Source: JAVBQL01 sp031549085 (lineage in GTDB: Bacteria > Spirochaetota > GWE2-31-10 > MWDO01). Taken from it: a DNA stretch of 64,000 nt. A program made the translations under genes and the position numbers. The notes below the pieces were generated by a model. It was given only the letters and a program-made list of their open reading frames with translations, did no database searches and was not told the origin of the DNA. Within the stretch, counting starts at the first letter, position 1. Each line of letters opens with the position of its first letter. The stretch is taken from positions 62,001 through 126,000 of the forward strand of contig JAVBQL010000016.1 of the NCBI GenBank assembly GCA_031549085.1, written 5' to 3'. Positions 35,832-44,240 of the stretch are shown one piece after another.

Positions 35832-35915
35832 GGTACTATTAGAGAGAGTAGATAAGTCGATTTTATTGGCGCAAAACGAGATAAAATCTTTGTTATCTAC
35901 TCTCTCAATAGTACC
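35832..35915. other. Nested hairpin, 23-bp outer stem
   Basis: Arms 35832-35855 and 35893-35915 (GGTACTATT...GTAGATAA against TTATCTAC...AATAGTACC) pair with one bulge. The loop holds a second stem GATTTTAT/ATAAAATC. A direct repeat AAGTCGATTTT occurs just before and within the structure. It lies about 65 bp before flgA and could regulate read-through from flgG, or be a small mobile element. Confidence 0.7.
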
Positions 35916-35981
35916 ATAATAAAAATGGTGCTCTCTTTTGATATATTTATTTGTATTATTTAAATACATATTAGGATTGAT

Positions 35982-36908
35982 ATGAGAAGATTACTCTTTA
36001 TAATTTTTTGCTTTACTTTGACTAATCTCAACTCTCTTGAGATCTTTATAAAAGATAAAGTTGTTGTAAACAACAGAGATGTTCTTTTTAAAGATATTGT
36101 TAGTGGAGTATTGCCAAAAGAGCTTGAAAATATTGTTATTGCAAAATTAACCTCTCCATCAATGCAGCTTAAAAACAACGATATATTAAATGAGGTCTTT
36201 CGAAGGGGTTTTTACGATATAACTCTATCAGGCAAAGAGACTGTTGTATACTATAAAGACAGCTATGTAAACAAAAAGAAATATAAAGATGTAACTCTTC
36301 CTCTTCAAGAGCATATCGCAAATCTACTCGATCCAAACTTCAATGTTAGGGTATCAATAAAGGAGATTACCCCATATATTGATATTACAAAACTTGAGGA
36401 CGATTTTATATGGGAGATTGAGAAGTTTAATAAGGGACTTAAAGATATTGCTGCTCTAAATAGTGCAACTCTAAAAATTGGAGAGAACAAATATAGGGCT
36501 CTTCTTGACCTCTCGATATTTGCCAATGTGATTGTTACAAAAAAGAATTTTGGTGCAGATGAGCTTGTTGATAAGCTTGATATATATAAGAAGAATCTTG
36601 ATATAACCAATTTCAAAGATATAGATTCACTGGTGCTTGGTTTTTCAAACCTTGATGACTATAAGTTTAAAAGTATGGTAAGAACTGGTGAGCTTGTCAG
36701 GTGGGATAGTTTAAAGAAGATTCCAATTGTTCAGAAGGGTGATGTTTTGAAAATTGTATACAATAAAAATGGCTTTGAGGTGGTGCTGACAGGTACTGCA
36801 TTAAAAGATGGCTATAAAGATGAGAAGATTAGAGTTAAACTTTTTGATGGAAAAGAGAGAAGCGGATTTTTAAGAAAGAGTAATGGAGATATCTATGTTG
36901 AGATTTAG
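35982..36908 (+). CDS. flgA: Flagellar basal-body protein FlgA-like
   Basis: Periplasmic FlgA assists FlgI assembly. The 308-residue product has a signal peptide (cleavage near residue 18), a long N-terminal region (about 20-200), and the C-terminal SAF-type domain (LVRWDSLKKIPIVQKGDVLKI...VLTGTALKDGYKDEKIRVK). It is longer than E. coli FlgA (219 residues). AGGA lies before the ATG. It overlaps flgI by 14 bp, and gene order supports the name. Confidence 0.87.
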   Translation: MRRLLFIIFCFTLTNLNSLEIFIKDKVVVNNRDVLFKDIVSGVLPKELENIVIAKLTSPSMQLKNNDILNEVFRRGFYDITLSGKETVVYYKDSYVNKKKYKDVTLPLQEHIANLLDPNFNVRVSIKEITPYIDITKLEDDFIWEIEKFNKGLKDIAALNSATLKIGENKYRALLDLSIFANVIVTKKNFGADELVDKLDIYKKNLDITNFKDIDSLVLGFSNLDDYKFKSMVRTGELVRWDSLKKIPIVQKGDVLKIVYNKNGFEVVLTGTALKDGYKDEKIRVKLFDGKERSGFLRKSNGDIYVEI

Positions 36909-38028
36909 AAAAGTTCTATTGTTGGTTGTTTTATTGAGTTTTTCATTTTTTTCACTCTTCTCAAAGACTGGAGTGAGAATAAAGGATATAGCCTCAATCT
37001 ATGGACCAAATGAGCTTAAGGTTACTGGAATTGGACTTGTTGTTGGACTTAATGGAAGCGGTGATACCAAAAACTTTAAGATAACTCAAAAACTTATCTA
37101 TGATCTATCAAAACCATATATAGAAGAGAAAGGTAGCAGCAATCAAGCAAATATTGATTTTGACCTGCTTGGTGAGACGGATTTAATGAATCCTCAAGCC
37201 CCAGCTATGGCAAGAGAGGCTACAAGTGACACAAGGCCTCTTGTAACAATAGATAATCTAAAACCGAAGAATGTCGCAGCTGTCGTAGTTACAGCAACAA
37301 TCTCTCCATTCAGCAGAAAGGGTGAGACAATTGACTTGATGGTTAGCTCAATAGGAGATGCAAAAAATATAACAAGCGGTCTACTTTTAAGAACAGAGCT
37401 GAAAGATGATTTGGGAAATATTTATGCTGTTGGTTCAGGCAGAGTTTTGGTTGGAAATAAGGCTAATGGTGGAGAGCTTACTGGTTCTATTCCACAGGGA
37501 GCCTCTCTGCAGAGAGACCTTCTATTTCAAGATATACAAGCTAGTGACAAGATAAGTATCTCATTAAAATCTCCCGACTTTACAACGGCGGTTAATGTAC
37601 GAGATATGGTAAAGAGTTTGAACAGTGAGTTGACCGTTGTCGCTGTTGATTCTGGTTTGGTTGAGGTTACCCTTACAGAGACAGAGGCAGCTGACAAAAT
37701 TGGTTTTATCTCAAAGCTTGAGAACCTTATTGTTGTGCCTGATGGGGTTGCGCTGGTTGTTATTGATAAGAAGAGCGGAATTATTGTCGCAGGTTCTGAT
37801 GTTATTATACAGGAGTGTTTGGTCTCCGTTCCAAATGTACAGGTGAAGGTAAGGTCAAAGAGCAGCGATGCTCCAGCTAGAAAGACAAATTTTGAGTTTA
37901 AAAATCAAAATATAGGGGAGCTTGTTCAGATGCTTAATGAACTTGGGCTTACTCCAGCAGAGATAATATCGATTATAGAGTCTGCTCATAGAGCAGGCGG
38001 GCTTAATGCAAAACTGATTATTTTATAG
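36895..38028 (+). CDS. flgI: Flagellar P-ring protein homologue FlgI
   Basis: A 377-residue exported protein with a signal peptide (about 1-23) and the strongly conserved FlgI body: VRIKDIASIYGPNELKVTGIGLVVGLNGSGD, PKNVAAVVVTATISPF, RKGETIDLMVSSIGDAK. FlgI forms the periplasmic P-ring around the rod in Gram-negative bacteria; in spirochaetes its exact structure is less clear because external rings are absent. The start ATG at 36895 follows GGAG, inside the end of flgA. No flgH (L-ring) gene is present. Confidence 0.95.
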   Translation: MLRFRKVLLLVVLLSFSFFSLFSKTGVRIKDIASIYGPNELKVTGIGLVVGLNGSGDTKNFKITQKLIYDLSKPYIEEKGSSNQANIDFDLLGETDLMNPQAPAMAREATSDTRPLVTIDNLKPKNVAAVVVTATISPFSRKGETIDLMVSSIGDAKNITSGLLLRTELKDDLGNIYAVGSGRVLVGNKANGGELTGSIPQGASLQRDLLFQDIQASDKISISLKSPDFTTAVNVRDMVKSLNSELTVVAVDSGLVEVTLTETEAADKIGFISKLENLIVVPDGVALVVIDKKSGIIVAGSDVIIQECLVSVPNVQVKVRSKSSDAPARKTNFEFKNQNIGELVQMLNELGLTPAEIISIIESAHRAGGLNAKLIIL

Positions 38029-38069
38029 AGTATATGTTAAAAACAGGATAATTATAGAGGGGAAAAAAT

Positions 38070-38480
38070 ATGTCTAATGGATTGATTGGTTTGGACAACA
38101 GTTATTTATCTAATGATATGAATAGAATAAATAATTTACAGCATAAACTTGATGGCAATCAAAAAGAGGTCGTAGGAAAATCTTTCAAAGAGCTCTTTAG
38201 AGAGAAACTTAACAGTGATGGTTCTGTAAATCAGGCAAAGCTTGAACCTAGAGAGAAGAAGCTCTATGACTCTTGTGTTGAGATGGAGAGTTTTTTGTGG
38301 AAGCAGATGCTTAATGAGATGAAGAAGACTATAAATAAACATAAGCTGATTGATGGTGGACAGGCAGAGGAGATCTTTACAGATTTTCTCTATGATGAGT
38401 ACTCTATGACTCTTGCTAAAAATGCAAATACAAAGTTATCTGATGATATGTTCAAGCAGCTATCTGGCTACTATAAATAG
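38070..38480 (+). CDS. flgJ: Rod-binding protein, FlgJ N-terminal domain type
   Basis: A 136-residue protein matching only the N-terminal rod-cap domain of FlgJ: CVEMESFLWKQMLNEMKKTI, GGQAEEIFTDFLYDEYSMTLA. The muramidase domain of enterobacterial FlgJ is missing, which is common outside Proteobacteria, so peptidoglycan must be opened by another enzyme. AGAGGGG is the ribosome site. It lies 41 bp after flgI and ends the flagellar block. Confidence 0.87.
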   Translation: MSNGLIGLDNSYLSNDMNRINNLQHKLDGNQKEVVGKSFKELFREKLNSDGSVNQAKLEPREKKLYDSCVEMESFLWKQMLNEMKKTINKHKLIDGGQAEEIFTDFLYDEYSMTLAKNANTKLSDDMFKQLSGYYK

Positions 38481-38496
38481 TTAATTTGAGTTTATA

Positions 38497-38554
38497 GATC
38501 TCTTTTTTTTAAAAACAATCCCTCCCATAAATCAAAAAAAGAGATTGTTTTTTT
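38497..38554 (+). terminator. Terminator after flgJ
   Basis: Two overlapping pairings are possible: GATCTCTTTTTTTT with AAAAAAAGAGAT, and AAACAATC (38513-38520) with GATTGTTT (38543-38550) followed by TTTT. It marks the end of the flagellar operon. Confidence 0.75.
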
Positions 38555-38594
38555 GGTTTAGAAAAATATAGAAAGAGCATGGCTAGAAAAAAAT

Positions 38595-39332
38595 ATGAAA
38601 CCAACATTTCTTATTGGAGAAGATACTTCAAGGTCTCTCTCTCCAAGCTTTCAAAATAGAGCATTTACTGAAAAAAAAATAAGATCAGTCTATCTTGCGA
38701 TCTCTATAAAGCGAGAGGAATTTTTTAATACTATTCCTTCCATAAAGAAACTTGACCTCTTTGGGCTTAATATAACCTATCCATATAAAATTGATATTAT
38801 CGATTTTTGTGATTCTCTATCTAATGAAGCTAAAAAAATAGGCTCTGTAAATACTATTGAGATTGGAAAAAATGGTGAATGGATTGGTCATAACACTGAC
38901 TACTATGGTGTACTTATGACACTAAAGAAAAATAGTATCCCAAGTAATGTAAATGCTCTTGTTATTGGTGCTGGCGGGGCAACCCCTGCAGTTATCTATG
39001 CTTTAGATAAGTATGGTATAAAACATATATCGGTTACTAACAGAAGCAGTGATAAACTTGCTGCACTTGAGAAAAGATTTGATATAAAAACCATTGATTT
39101 TAATCATTATAATAACAAAATTGATAAGTTCGATCTTATTATAAATTGTACAACACTTAACTTTACAAATCTTATTGAGAATTTTTTAAGTGATAGAATC
39201 TATTTTGATATAAACTATTTTTTTGATTATGGTGTTAATGGTGTGATAACTGGTCATGATATGCTTTTTTATCAGGGAGTGATGGCCTTTGAGATATGGA
39301 GCAAAGAAAAATTTCCTTTTTCCATTTTTTGA
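38595..39332 (+). CDS. aroE: Shikimate dehydrogenase-like protein
   Basis: A 245-residue NADP-dependent dehydrogenase that reduces 3-dehydroshikimate in aromatic amino-acid synthesis. It has the substrate motif SRSLSPSFQNRAF, the catalytic-Lys region NITYPYKIDIID, SVNTI, the catalytic-Asp motif GHNTDYYG, the nucleotide-binding loop GAGGATPAV and NRSSDK. It is shorter than E. coli AroE (272). The C-terminal QG motif is kept (FYQGVMAFEIW). No other aro genes are nearby, and the ribosome site is weak. Confidence 0.87.
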   Translation: MKPTFLIGEDTSRSLSPSFQNRAFTEKKIRSVYLAISIKREEFFNTIPSIKKLDLFGLNITYPYKIDIIDFCDSLSNEAKKIGSVNTIEIGKNGEWIGHNTDYYGVLMTLKKNSIPSNVNALVIGAGGATPAVIYALDKYGIKHISVTNRSSDKLAALEKRFDIKTIDFNHYNNKIDKFDLIINCTTLNFTNLIENFLSDRIYFDINYFFDYGVNGVITGHDMLFYQGVMAFEIWSKEKFPFSIF

Positions 39333-39670
39333 TAACAAAAATATATTCATCAATGAAAATATTAAATATTGCTGTCTTGTAATACGTCACAGATATTTAA
39401 AAACATCTCTTTACATTACATAGCAAGCAAGTTACACTTCATAGACAAACACTACTTAAAAGAAAGAAGAAAAAAAGTAAATATATATTATCCTCTCTCT
39501 TTTTTTATTACGAAGTAACAAGCTCTGCTTATTTTTAATTAGCATTCGCTCATTTGATATGTTTATATTGATAAGTAGGCCAAACAGAAAACATTAGTAG
39601 CTAATTTGGTAATTTTATAAAAATAGGCTTAACAAATAATTAGAAATGTATACAAAATTATCAATAGTAT
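39333..39670. other. Non-coding gap with inverted repeat R
   Basis: 338 bp after aroE. The left part has CACTACTTAAAAG followed by purine-rich sequence, resembling the end of repeat R in plus orientation. The right part is a clear R copy in minus orientation. Between them is a T/C-rich run. No gene is seen. Confidence 0.6.
39532..39620 (-). repeat. Dispersed repeat R, copy 6 (inverted)
   Basis: On the minus strand: AAATTACCAAATTAGCTACTAAT, TTTCTGTTTGGCCTACTTATC and GAGCGAATGCTAATTAAAAA, in the order of the other copies. As in the others, the conserved end faces a T-rich run. Confidence 0.7.
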
Positions 39671-39916
39671 TTAATCCTCTTTATCAAATGTATCTGTATA
39701 TATATCAATAAGCTCCCCATAATCATCAGTCATGCTTCCAATCAACTCCAGCATAGAATCACTGATAGACTTCAAACTCTCCTCATCTAAATATTGCATA
39801 TTATTCTCATCCATCAAATAATTTGTAATAACCCTAGCCTGCTTAATCTTTTCATTAAAATTAACATTAAGTTCATCAATTCTCTCTATCAACAAACTCT
39901 CCTTCTCTTTAATCAT
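39671..39916 (-). CDS. Small acidic coiled-coil protein, unrecognised
   Basis: An 81-residue, highly charged acidic protein that looks all-helical (MIKEKESLLIERIDELNVNF...). There is no membrane segment or signal. No family is recognised. The composition and reading frame look like a real gene, but the ribosome site (AAAGTTG) is poor. It lies 91 bp after the convergently placed protease gene on the same strand. Confidence 0.5.
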   Translation of the reverse strand: MIKEKESLLIERIDELNVNFNEKIKQARVITNYLMDENNMQYLDEESLKSISDSMLELIGSMTDDYGELIDIYTDTFDKED

Positions 39917-40006
39917 TACAACTTTATAACTCTTATTAGTAAGTTTTTCGTCATATTTACAATATTGTTTACATAAAAATCAATTATTTATAAAATTTTA
40001 ACATAA

Positions 40007-40684
40007 TCACTTAAAAAGATCATCTAAAACAGCAGAAGATTTTTTTAATTCTCTATTTAACTCATTATAGTTTGGAAGTATCTCTCTAACTATCTTGTAA
40101 TAATCCCTGCTGTGGTTGTGAAATCTAATATGAGAGAGTTCATGGACAACAACGGCATCAATAAGCTCCATAGAGAGCATAACCATCTTCCAGTTGAGGT
40201 TGATATTTCCATCCACACCACAAGATCCCCATCTCCCTTTGGCACTTGTTATACGAAGAGTAGTATAATTTATGCCAGATTTTGAAGAGTAATATTGAAG
40301 TCTATTAGTAAATATTTCTTTTGCTTCATTTTTATACCACTTTATAATAGTTTTCTTAAGCAGCTCTCTATCTTTCAAAGGAGCTAGCATCTTTCCATTA
40401 AAAAGCTCTATCTTCTTCTGATTCTTATCCATACAAAGCAGATATTTTTCTCCCAAATAGTTAAAAACTTCCCCATCTACACACTCTTTTTTGGGATAAA
40501 TAGCTCTTTTTTTTAAGACTAAATCTCTATTTTTAATTATATAAGCACTCTTTTGTCTAATTATTTCATCAATATAACTTTTTCTTGCATTTAGTGGTGC
40601 TTTCACAATAACATTGCCATCTCTATTTATAACAATCGATATCGAAGCTCTTCTTGAATGGACAATCGTATATTCTAAACTCAT
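40007..40684 (-). CDS. YgjP-like zinc metallopeptidase-domain protein
   Basis: A 225-residue COG1451/YgjP (DUF45) protein. The zinc-protease signature HELSH with downstream HNHSRDYYKIV provides the three His ligands and the catalytic Glu. The family motifs RITSAKGRWGSC and NLNWKMVMLSMELIDAVVVHE are intact. Substrates are not known; family members sometimes sit with type I restriction or toxin-like genes, which is not the case here. The start at 40684 lacks a strong ribosome site. Confidence 0.87.
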   Translation of the reverse strand: MSLEYTIVHSRRASISIVINRDGNVIVKAPLNARKSYIDEIIRQKSAYIIKNRDLVLKKRAIYPKKECVDGEVFNYLGEKYLLCMDKNQKKIELFNGKMLAPLKDRELLKKTIIKWYKNEAKEIFTNRLQYYSSKSGINYTTLRITSAKGRWGSCGVDGNINLNWKMVMLSMELIDAVVVHELSHIRFHNHSRDYYKIVREILPNYNELNRELKKSSAVLDDLFK

Positions 40685-40861
40685 AAACTTAAAACCTTGA
40701 ATAGAAAATCATAATAAAAAAAATGTAGCAGAAAAAATAATATAGATCAATAAATTAAAATCCAAAAATGGCTATAATAATTAAAAAATAGAGTGGTCAA
40801 CTTTTTTTGACATCTGAAATATATTTTGCTATTATAACCCAAAAATTATAATGGAATCAAA

Positions 40862-41650
40862 ATGGTCGCTGGTTTAAAAAACTCTATTATAGAGCCTCTA
40901 ACGAAGCTTGGACTTACAAATAATGAGGCTGAAATCTGTTTTTTTCTAATAAAACATCCAAACTCAAATGGATATGAGATATCAAAAAAGACAGGAATAT
41001 CAAAGTCTACAGTATACAGCTCTTTAGAAAAGCTTAAAGATATAGGGTTTATAGAACTCACTCAAGACAAAAGCTCATCATATATATTGAAGCCTATAGA
41101 AGAACTTGAGTACCTTGTTACAACAAATACTACAAAAAACTTTCTTGACTTTAAAAAAAATTATGTTCAAATGTCACCTCATCAAAATGAGGAGCTCTTT
41201 ATAACAATAGCAGAGAGAGAGAACCAGATTCAGAAACTTAACTTTATGGTCTCCTCTGCAAAGAAGCAGCTATACATAAGTGCTGGAAACAGTGAGCTTC
41301 TCTGGATTAGAGATGAGCTTTCAAAACTTTCAGATAGCATTGATGTCAATATTTTCAGTCTATCAAAACTTGAGGAATTTCCAAAGAATTTTAATATCTG
41401 CTCAAAAAATATGAGTGAAAACTATATACAGAGTAGTGCTGAACTTAAGAACCACTGGAGAATACTGCTTATAAAAGATAGAAAAGAGGTTTTTTTATGT
41501 GGTGGAGAGTCTACTGACATTGGCACTGGTCTATATAGTAAAAACAGTATGATAGTAAAATTTTGTATAGAACACTTCATACATGACGTAAAAATATCAA
41601 CAATAGAAGCAAAATATAATATTAATGATGATACTCATCTAAAATTCTAG
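40862..41650 (+). CDS. TrmB-family transcriptional regulator
   Basis: A 262-residue regulator with an N-terminal winged helix-turn-helix (LGLTNNEAEICFFLIKHPNSNGYEISKKTGISKSTVYSSLEKL, about residues 14-60) and a C-terminal sensor region with a phospholipase-D-like fold pattern (LFITIAERENQIQKLNFMVSSAKKQLYISAG). TrmB proteins respond to sugars in archaea and some bacteria. The ligand here is unknown. It lies 24 bp before ribF, possibly in one transcript. Confidence 0.78.
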   Translation: MVAGLKNSIIEPLTKLGLTNNEAEICFFLIKHPNSNGYEISKKTGISKSTVYSSLEKLKDIGFIELTQDKSSSYILKPIEELEYLVTTNTTKNFLDFKKNYVQMSPHQNEELFITIAERENQIQKLNFMVSSAKKQLYISAGNSELLWIRDELSKLSDSIDVNIFSLSKLEEFPKNFNICSKNMSENYIQSSAELKNHWRILLIKDRKEVFLCGGESTDIGTGLYSKNSMIVKFCIEHFIHDVKISTIEAKYNINDDTHLKF

Positions 41651-41677
41651 CCACCACCTAACTGCCCCGGAGAGATG

Positions 41678-42550
41678 ATGAAAATATATAATATAAATGA
41701 TAAAATTAATTCTAAAAAAGAGGGAGTTATCCTACTTGGATATTTTGATTCATTTCACCTTGGACACAAAAAGATGGTTAGTGAACTCTTAAGAATATCT
41801 AAAGAGAGAGACAAGGAGAGCTTTGTATTAACATATAAAAATTTGCCAACAAAAAGAGGTGGAAAAATGCTCCTTTCTCTTAAAAGTAGGATAAACTTTA
41901 TTAAAGAAGCAGGTATCAAAAATATCATACTTATAGACTTTGATAAAGATTTCAATAGCCTAACAGCAGATTCTTTTATCTCTCTAATAAAAAATAATTT
42001 TAATATTAGTGAGTTTGTAATAGGTGAAGGTTTTCATTTTGGAAAAGAGCGATCTGGCAACGTAGAGACTTTGACTAAAAACAATATCACATATGATAAG
42101 ATAGAGCCTCTATATATAGATAACAAAAAGATCTCATCATCACTTATAAAAGAGTATATTCTAAATGGTGATATGGAAGATGCTCAGAAATTCATTGGAA
42201 GATACTTTTTTATAGAGGGAGTGGTTCACAGAGGAAAACAGCTTGGAAGACAGCTTGGCTTTCCAACTATGAATATGAATAACTATGAGATAATTTATCC
42301 AAAAGATGGTGTATATATTACAAAAACATTTGTCTATAAAGATAAAAAAGAGTATTATTCAATGACATTTGTATCTAGGGATATTATAGAAACATATCTC
42401 TTTGAATACAAAAAATTTTCTTATAATTTTAAAATTAGAGTTGATTTTTTAGATAAAATAAGAGATAATCTTACGTTTGATAATCTTACATCTCTAAAAG
42501 AGAAACTAGAAGAAGATTTGGTTTATACAAAGAGATATTTCAATCTTTAG
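41678..42550 (+). CDS. ribF: Bifunctional riboflavin kinase/FAD synthetase RibF
   Basis: It makes FMN and FAD from riboflavin. The N-terminal nucleotidyltransferase has GYFDSFHLGHKKM (usually G.FD.VH.GH), and the SSSLIKEYILNGDMEDAQKFIGR region precedes the kinase domain with HRGKQLGRQLGFPTMNM. The 290-residue length is normal. ATG 41678 suits GGAG upstream; the ATG at 41675 is too close. It sits upstream of rpsO as in many bacteria. Confidence 0.93.
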   Translation: MKIYNINDKINSKKEGVILLGYFDSFHLGHKKMVSELLRISKERDKESFVLTYKNLPTKRGGKMLLSLKSRINFIKEAGIKNIILIDFDKDFNSLTADSFISLIKNNFNISEFVIGEGFHFGKERSGNVETLTKNNITYDKIEPLYIDNKKISSSLIKEYILNGDMEDAQKFIGRYFFIEGVVHRGKQLGRQLGFPTMNMNNYEIIYPKDGVYITKTFVYKDKKEYYSMTFVSRDIIETYLFEYKKFSYNFKIRVDFLDKIRDNLTFDNLTSLKEKLEEDLVYTKRYFNL

Positions 42551-42572
42551 GGTTTATTGTTTTGTTGATGTT

Positions 42573-42607
42573 ACAAAGGAGGCTTGTTATCCTTACTTTG
42601 TATTTTT
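42573..42607 (+). terminator. Hairpin between ribF and rpsO
   Basis: ACAAAG (42573-42578) with CTTTGT (42596-42601), reinforced by AGG/CCT, followed by ATTTTT. It is either the ribF terminator or a leader structure controlling rpsO. Confidence 0.55.
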
Positions 42608-42648
42608 AGATAAATAAATAACAATGAAAATTTTAGGAGTTTAAACAA

Positions 42649-42915
42649 ATGCTAACAAAAGAGAGAAAAGAGGAACTAGTTAAACAATTTGGTAAAGGCG
42701 ACAAAGATACTGGTTCTATGGAAGTACAAATCGCACTTTTAACTGAGAAGATCAAATACTTAACAGAGCACTTCAAAGAACACAAAAAAGATTTCCATTC
42801 AAGAAGAGGGCTTTTAATAATGGTTGGAAGAAGAAGAAAGAGCCTTGACTATCTAAAGAAAAAAGATATGGAAAGCTACAAAAAGTTAATAGAAGCTTTA
42901 GGCATAAGAAAATAA
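42649..42915 (+). CDS. rpsO: 30S ribosomal protein S15
   Basis: An 88-residue S15, binding the 16S rRNA central domain early in 30S assembly. Clear family text includes FGKGDKDTGSMEVQIALLTEKI, HFKEHKKDFHSRRGLLIMVGRRRKSLDYLKK. TAGGAG precedes the ATG. The usual next gene, pnp, is absent; an M16 protease follows. Confidence 0.98.
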   Translation: MLTKERKEELVKQFGKGDKDTGSMEVQIALLTEKIKYLTEHFKEHKKDFHSRRGLLIMVGRRRKSLDYLKKKDMESYKKLIEALGIRK

Positions 42916-42977
42916 GACAAAAAATAGAATCAAATAAATTTTGATTTTTTAAACACTCTTTTTAAGGATATCTTGCG

Positions 42978-44240
42978 TTGAGTAATAATACTTTGCAGAC
43001 TCTAAAAAGATCTGCTCTTTCAAATGGATTAGTTTTATTAACAGAGGAGCTTGACCACTTTCAGTCAACCTCTATCGGTTTCTATCTAAAGAGGGGTTCA
43101 AGAGATGAGACTTCTAATGAAAAAGGCTTCTCTCATTTCTGTGAACACATGCTTTTTAAGGGAACTGATAAGTATAATAAAGAAGAGATCGCAAGTATAT
43201 TTGATTCAATGGGTGGAAGTTTTAATGCCTTTACAAGCAATGAGTTGGTTGTTGTATATGCAAAGGTACCACATTTCCATACTAAAAAGGCTATCGAACT
43301 GATATATAGTATGATAAACAACTCACAATTCGACAACAAAGAGTTGGAACTTGAAAGAAATGTGATATTAAATGAGATAAATATGAGTTTGGAAGATCCA
43401 GGGGATAAGATATCTGAAGATTTTACCTTTAACCTCTTTCCAGATTCATCTCTTGGTTCTCCAATAATAGGTACTACAGAATCAATATCAAATGTTACAA
43501 GAGATGAGCTCTTTTCATTCTACGAAAAGAGCTTCTACTCTGATGATATGGTTGTTGTTGTAACTGGTAAGCTTGATTTTGATGACTTGTATAACTATAT
43601 CAACTCTTTAACATTCAGAAGAAACTCAAAAAATACAAATAGGCTGACTCTTCAAGGTGATAATGTAAACTCTTTTACGATTCAGCCAGCGGAACAGCTT
43701 CATATAATAAGTGGAACTACAAGATTTAATCTTAATGAAGAGAATGTCAGTGATATACAGCTTCTAAATATGATTATTGGGCAATCTATGTCATCAAGAC
43801 TCTTTCAAGAGGTTAGAGATAATCTTGGACTCTGCTACTCTATATACTCTTATGTTCAAAAATATAGGGAGGAGGCACTCTTTGCAATATATACCTCAAT
43901 AATACCAAAAGATTTGCCAAAAGCAATCTCTGCAATATCTGATGTAATAAAAAAATTGATAGAGTTTGGAATAACTGAAGAGGAATTAACTAAAGTAAAA
44001 GATCAAAGAATATCAGAGATAATATTAAACAGTGACCTGCTGCAAAAAAGAATGAGAAAAATTGCAATGTATGAGATATCATATAACAAACTCTATGATG
44101 AAAGCGAGTCTGTAAAAAAAATAGAGCAGGCAACAGTTGCAAAAATAAACCCTTTAATAAAAGAGATCTTTATCTCTAAAAACTTTTTTACTCAAAGTTT
44201 ATACAAAAAAAGCTTGGAGATACCAAAATGGAGTTTTTAG
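42978..44240 (+). CDS. M16-family zinc peptidase (MlpA/YmxG-like)
   Basis: A 420-residue insulinase/MPP-type peptidase. The inverted zinc motif HFCEH (H53, E56, H57) is intact, followed by the glutamate region ELELERNVILNEI and the C-terminal domain with SRLFQEVRDNLGLCYSIYS. In Firmicutes and others this gene lies in the ribF-rpsO-pnp cluster. The start is TTG at 42978 with AAGGA 9 nt upstream; no ATG fits. The stop overlaps the dut start. Confidence 0.92.
   Translation: MSNNTLQTLKRSALSNGLVLLTEELDHFQSTSIGFYLKRGSRDETSNEKGFSHFCEHMLFKGTDKYNKEEIASIFDSMGGSFNAFTSNELVVVYAKVPHFHTKKAIELIYSMINNSQFDNKELELERNVILNEINMSLEDPGDKISEDFTFNLFPDSSLGSPIIGTTESISNVTRDELFSFYEKSFYSDDMVVVVTGKLDFDDLYNYINSLTFRRNSKNTNRLTLQGDNVNSFTIQPAEQLHIISGTTRFNLNEENVSDIQLLNMIIGQSMSSRLFQEVRDNLGLCYSIYSYVQKYREEALFAIYTSIIPKDLPKAISAISDVIKKLIEFGITEEELTKVKDQRISEIILNSDLLQKRMRKIAMYEISYNKLYDESESVKKIEQATVAKINPLIKEIFISKNFFTQSLYKKSLEIPKWSF

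Larger units (their letters stand above)
35629..35981. other. Non-coding gap between flgG and flgA
   Basis: 353 bp holding a diverged copy of repeat S (35682-35770) and a large nested hairpin (35832-35915). A small CCAT...ATGG hairpin follows at 35914-35928. No gene is seen. Confidence 0.6.

Noticed and set aside
39420..39465. A further plus-oriented copy of repeat R
   Set aside because: Only CACTACTTAAAA matches the end of the repeat, the rest does not align; noted as a possible remnant but not annotated as a copy.
40800..40840. Inverted copy of repeat S before the TrmB-like gene
   Set aside because: Only a GTCAAAAAAA string and general AT-richness match; the GGACGTGG and AATTAGAAA landmarks are missing.
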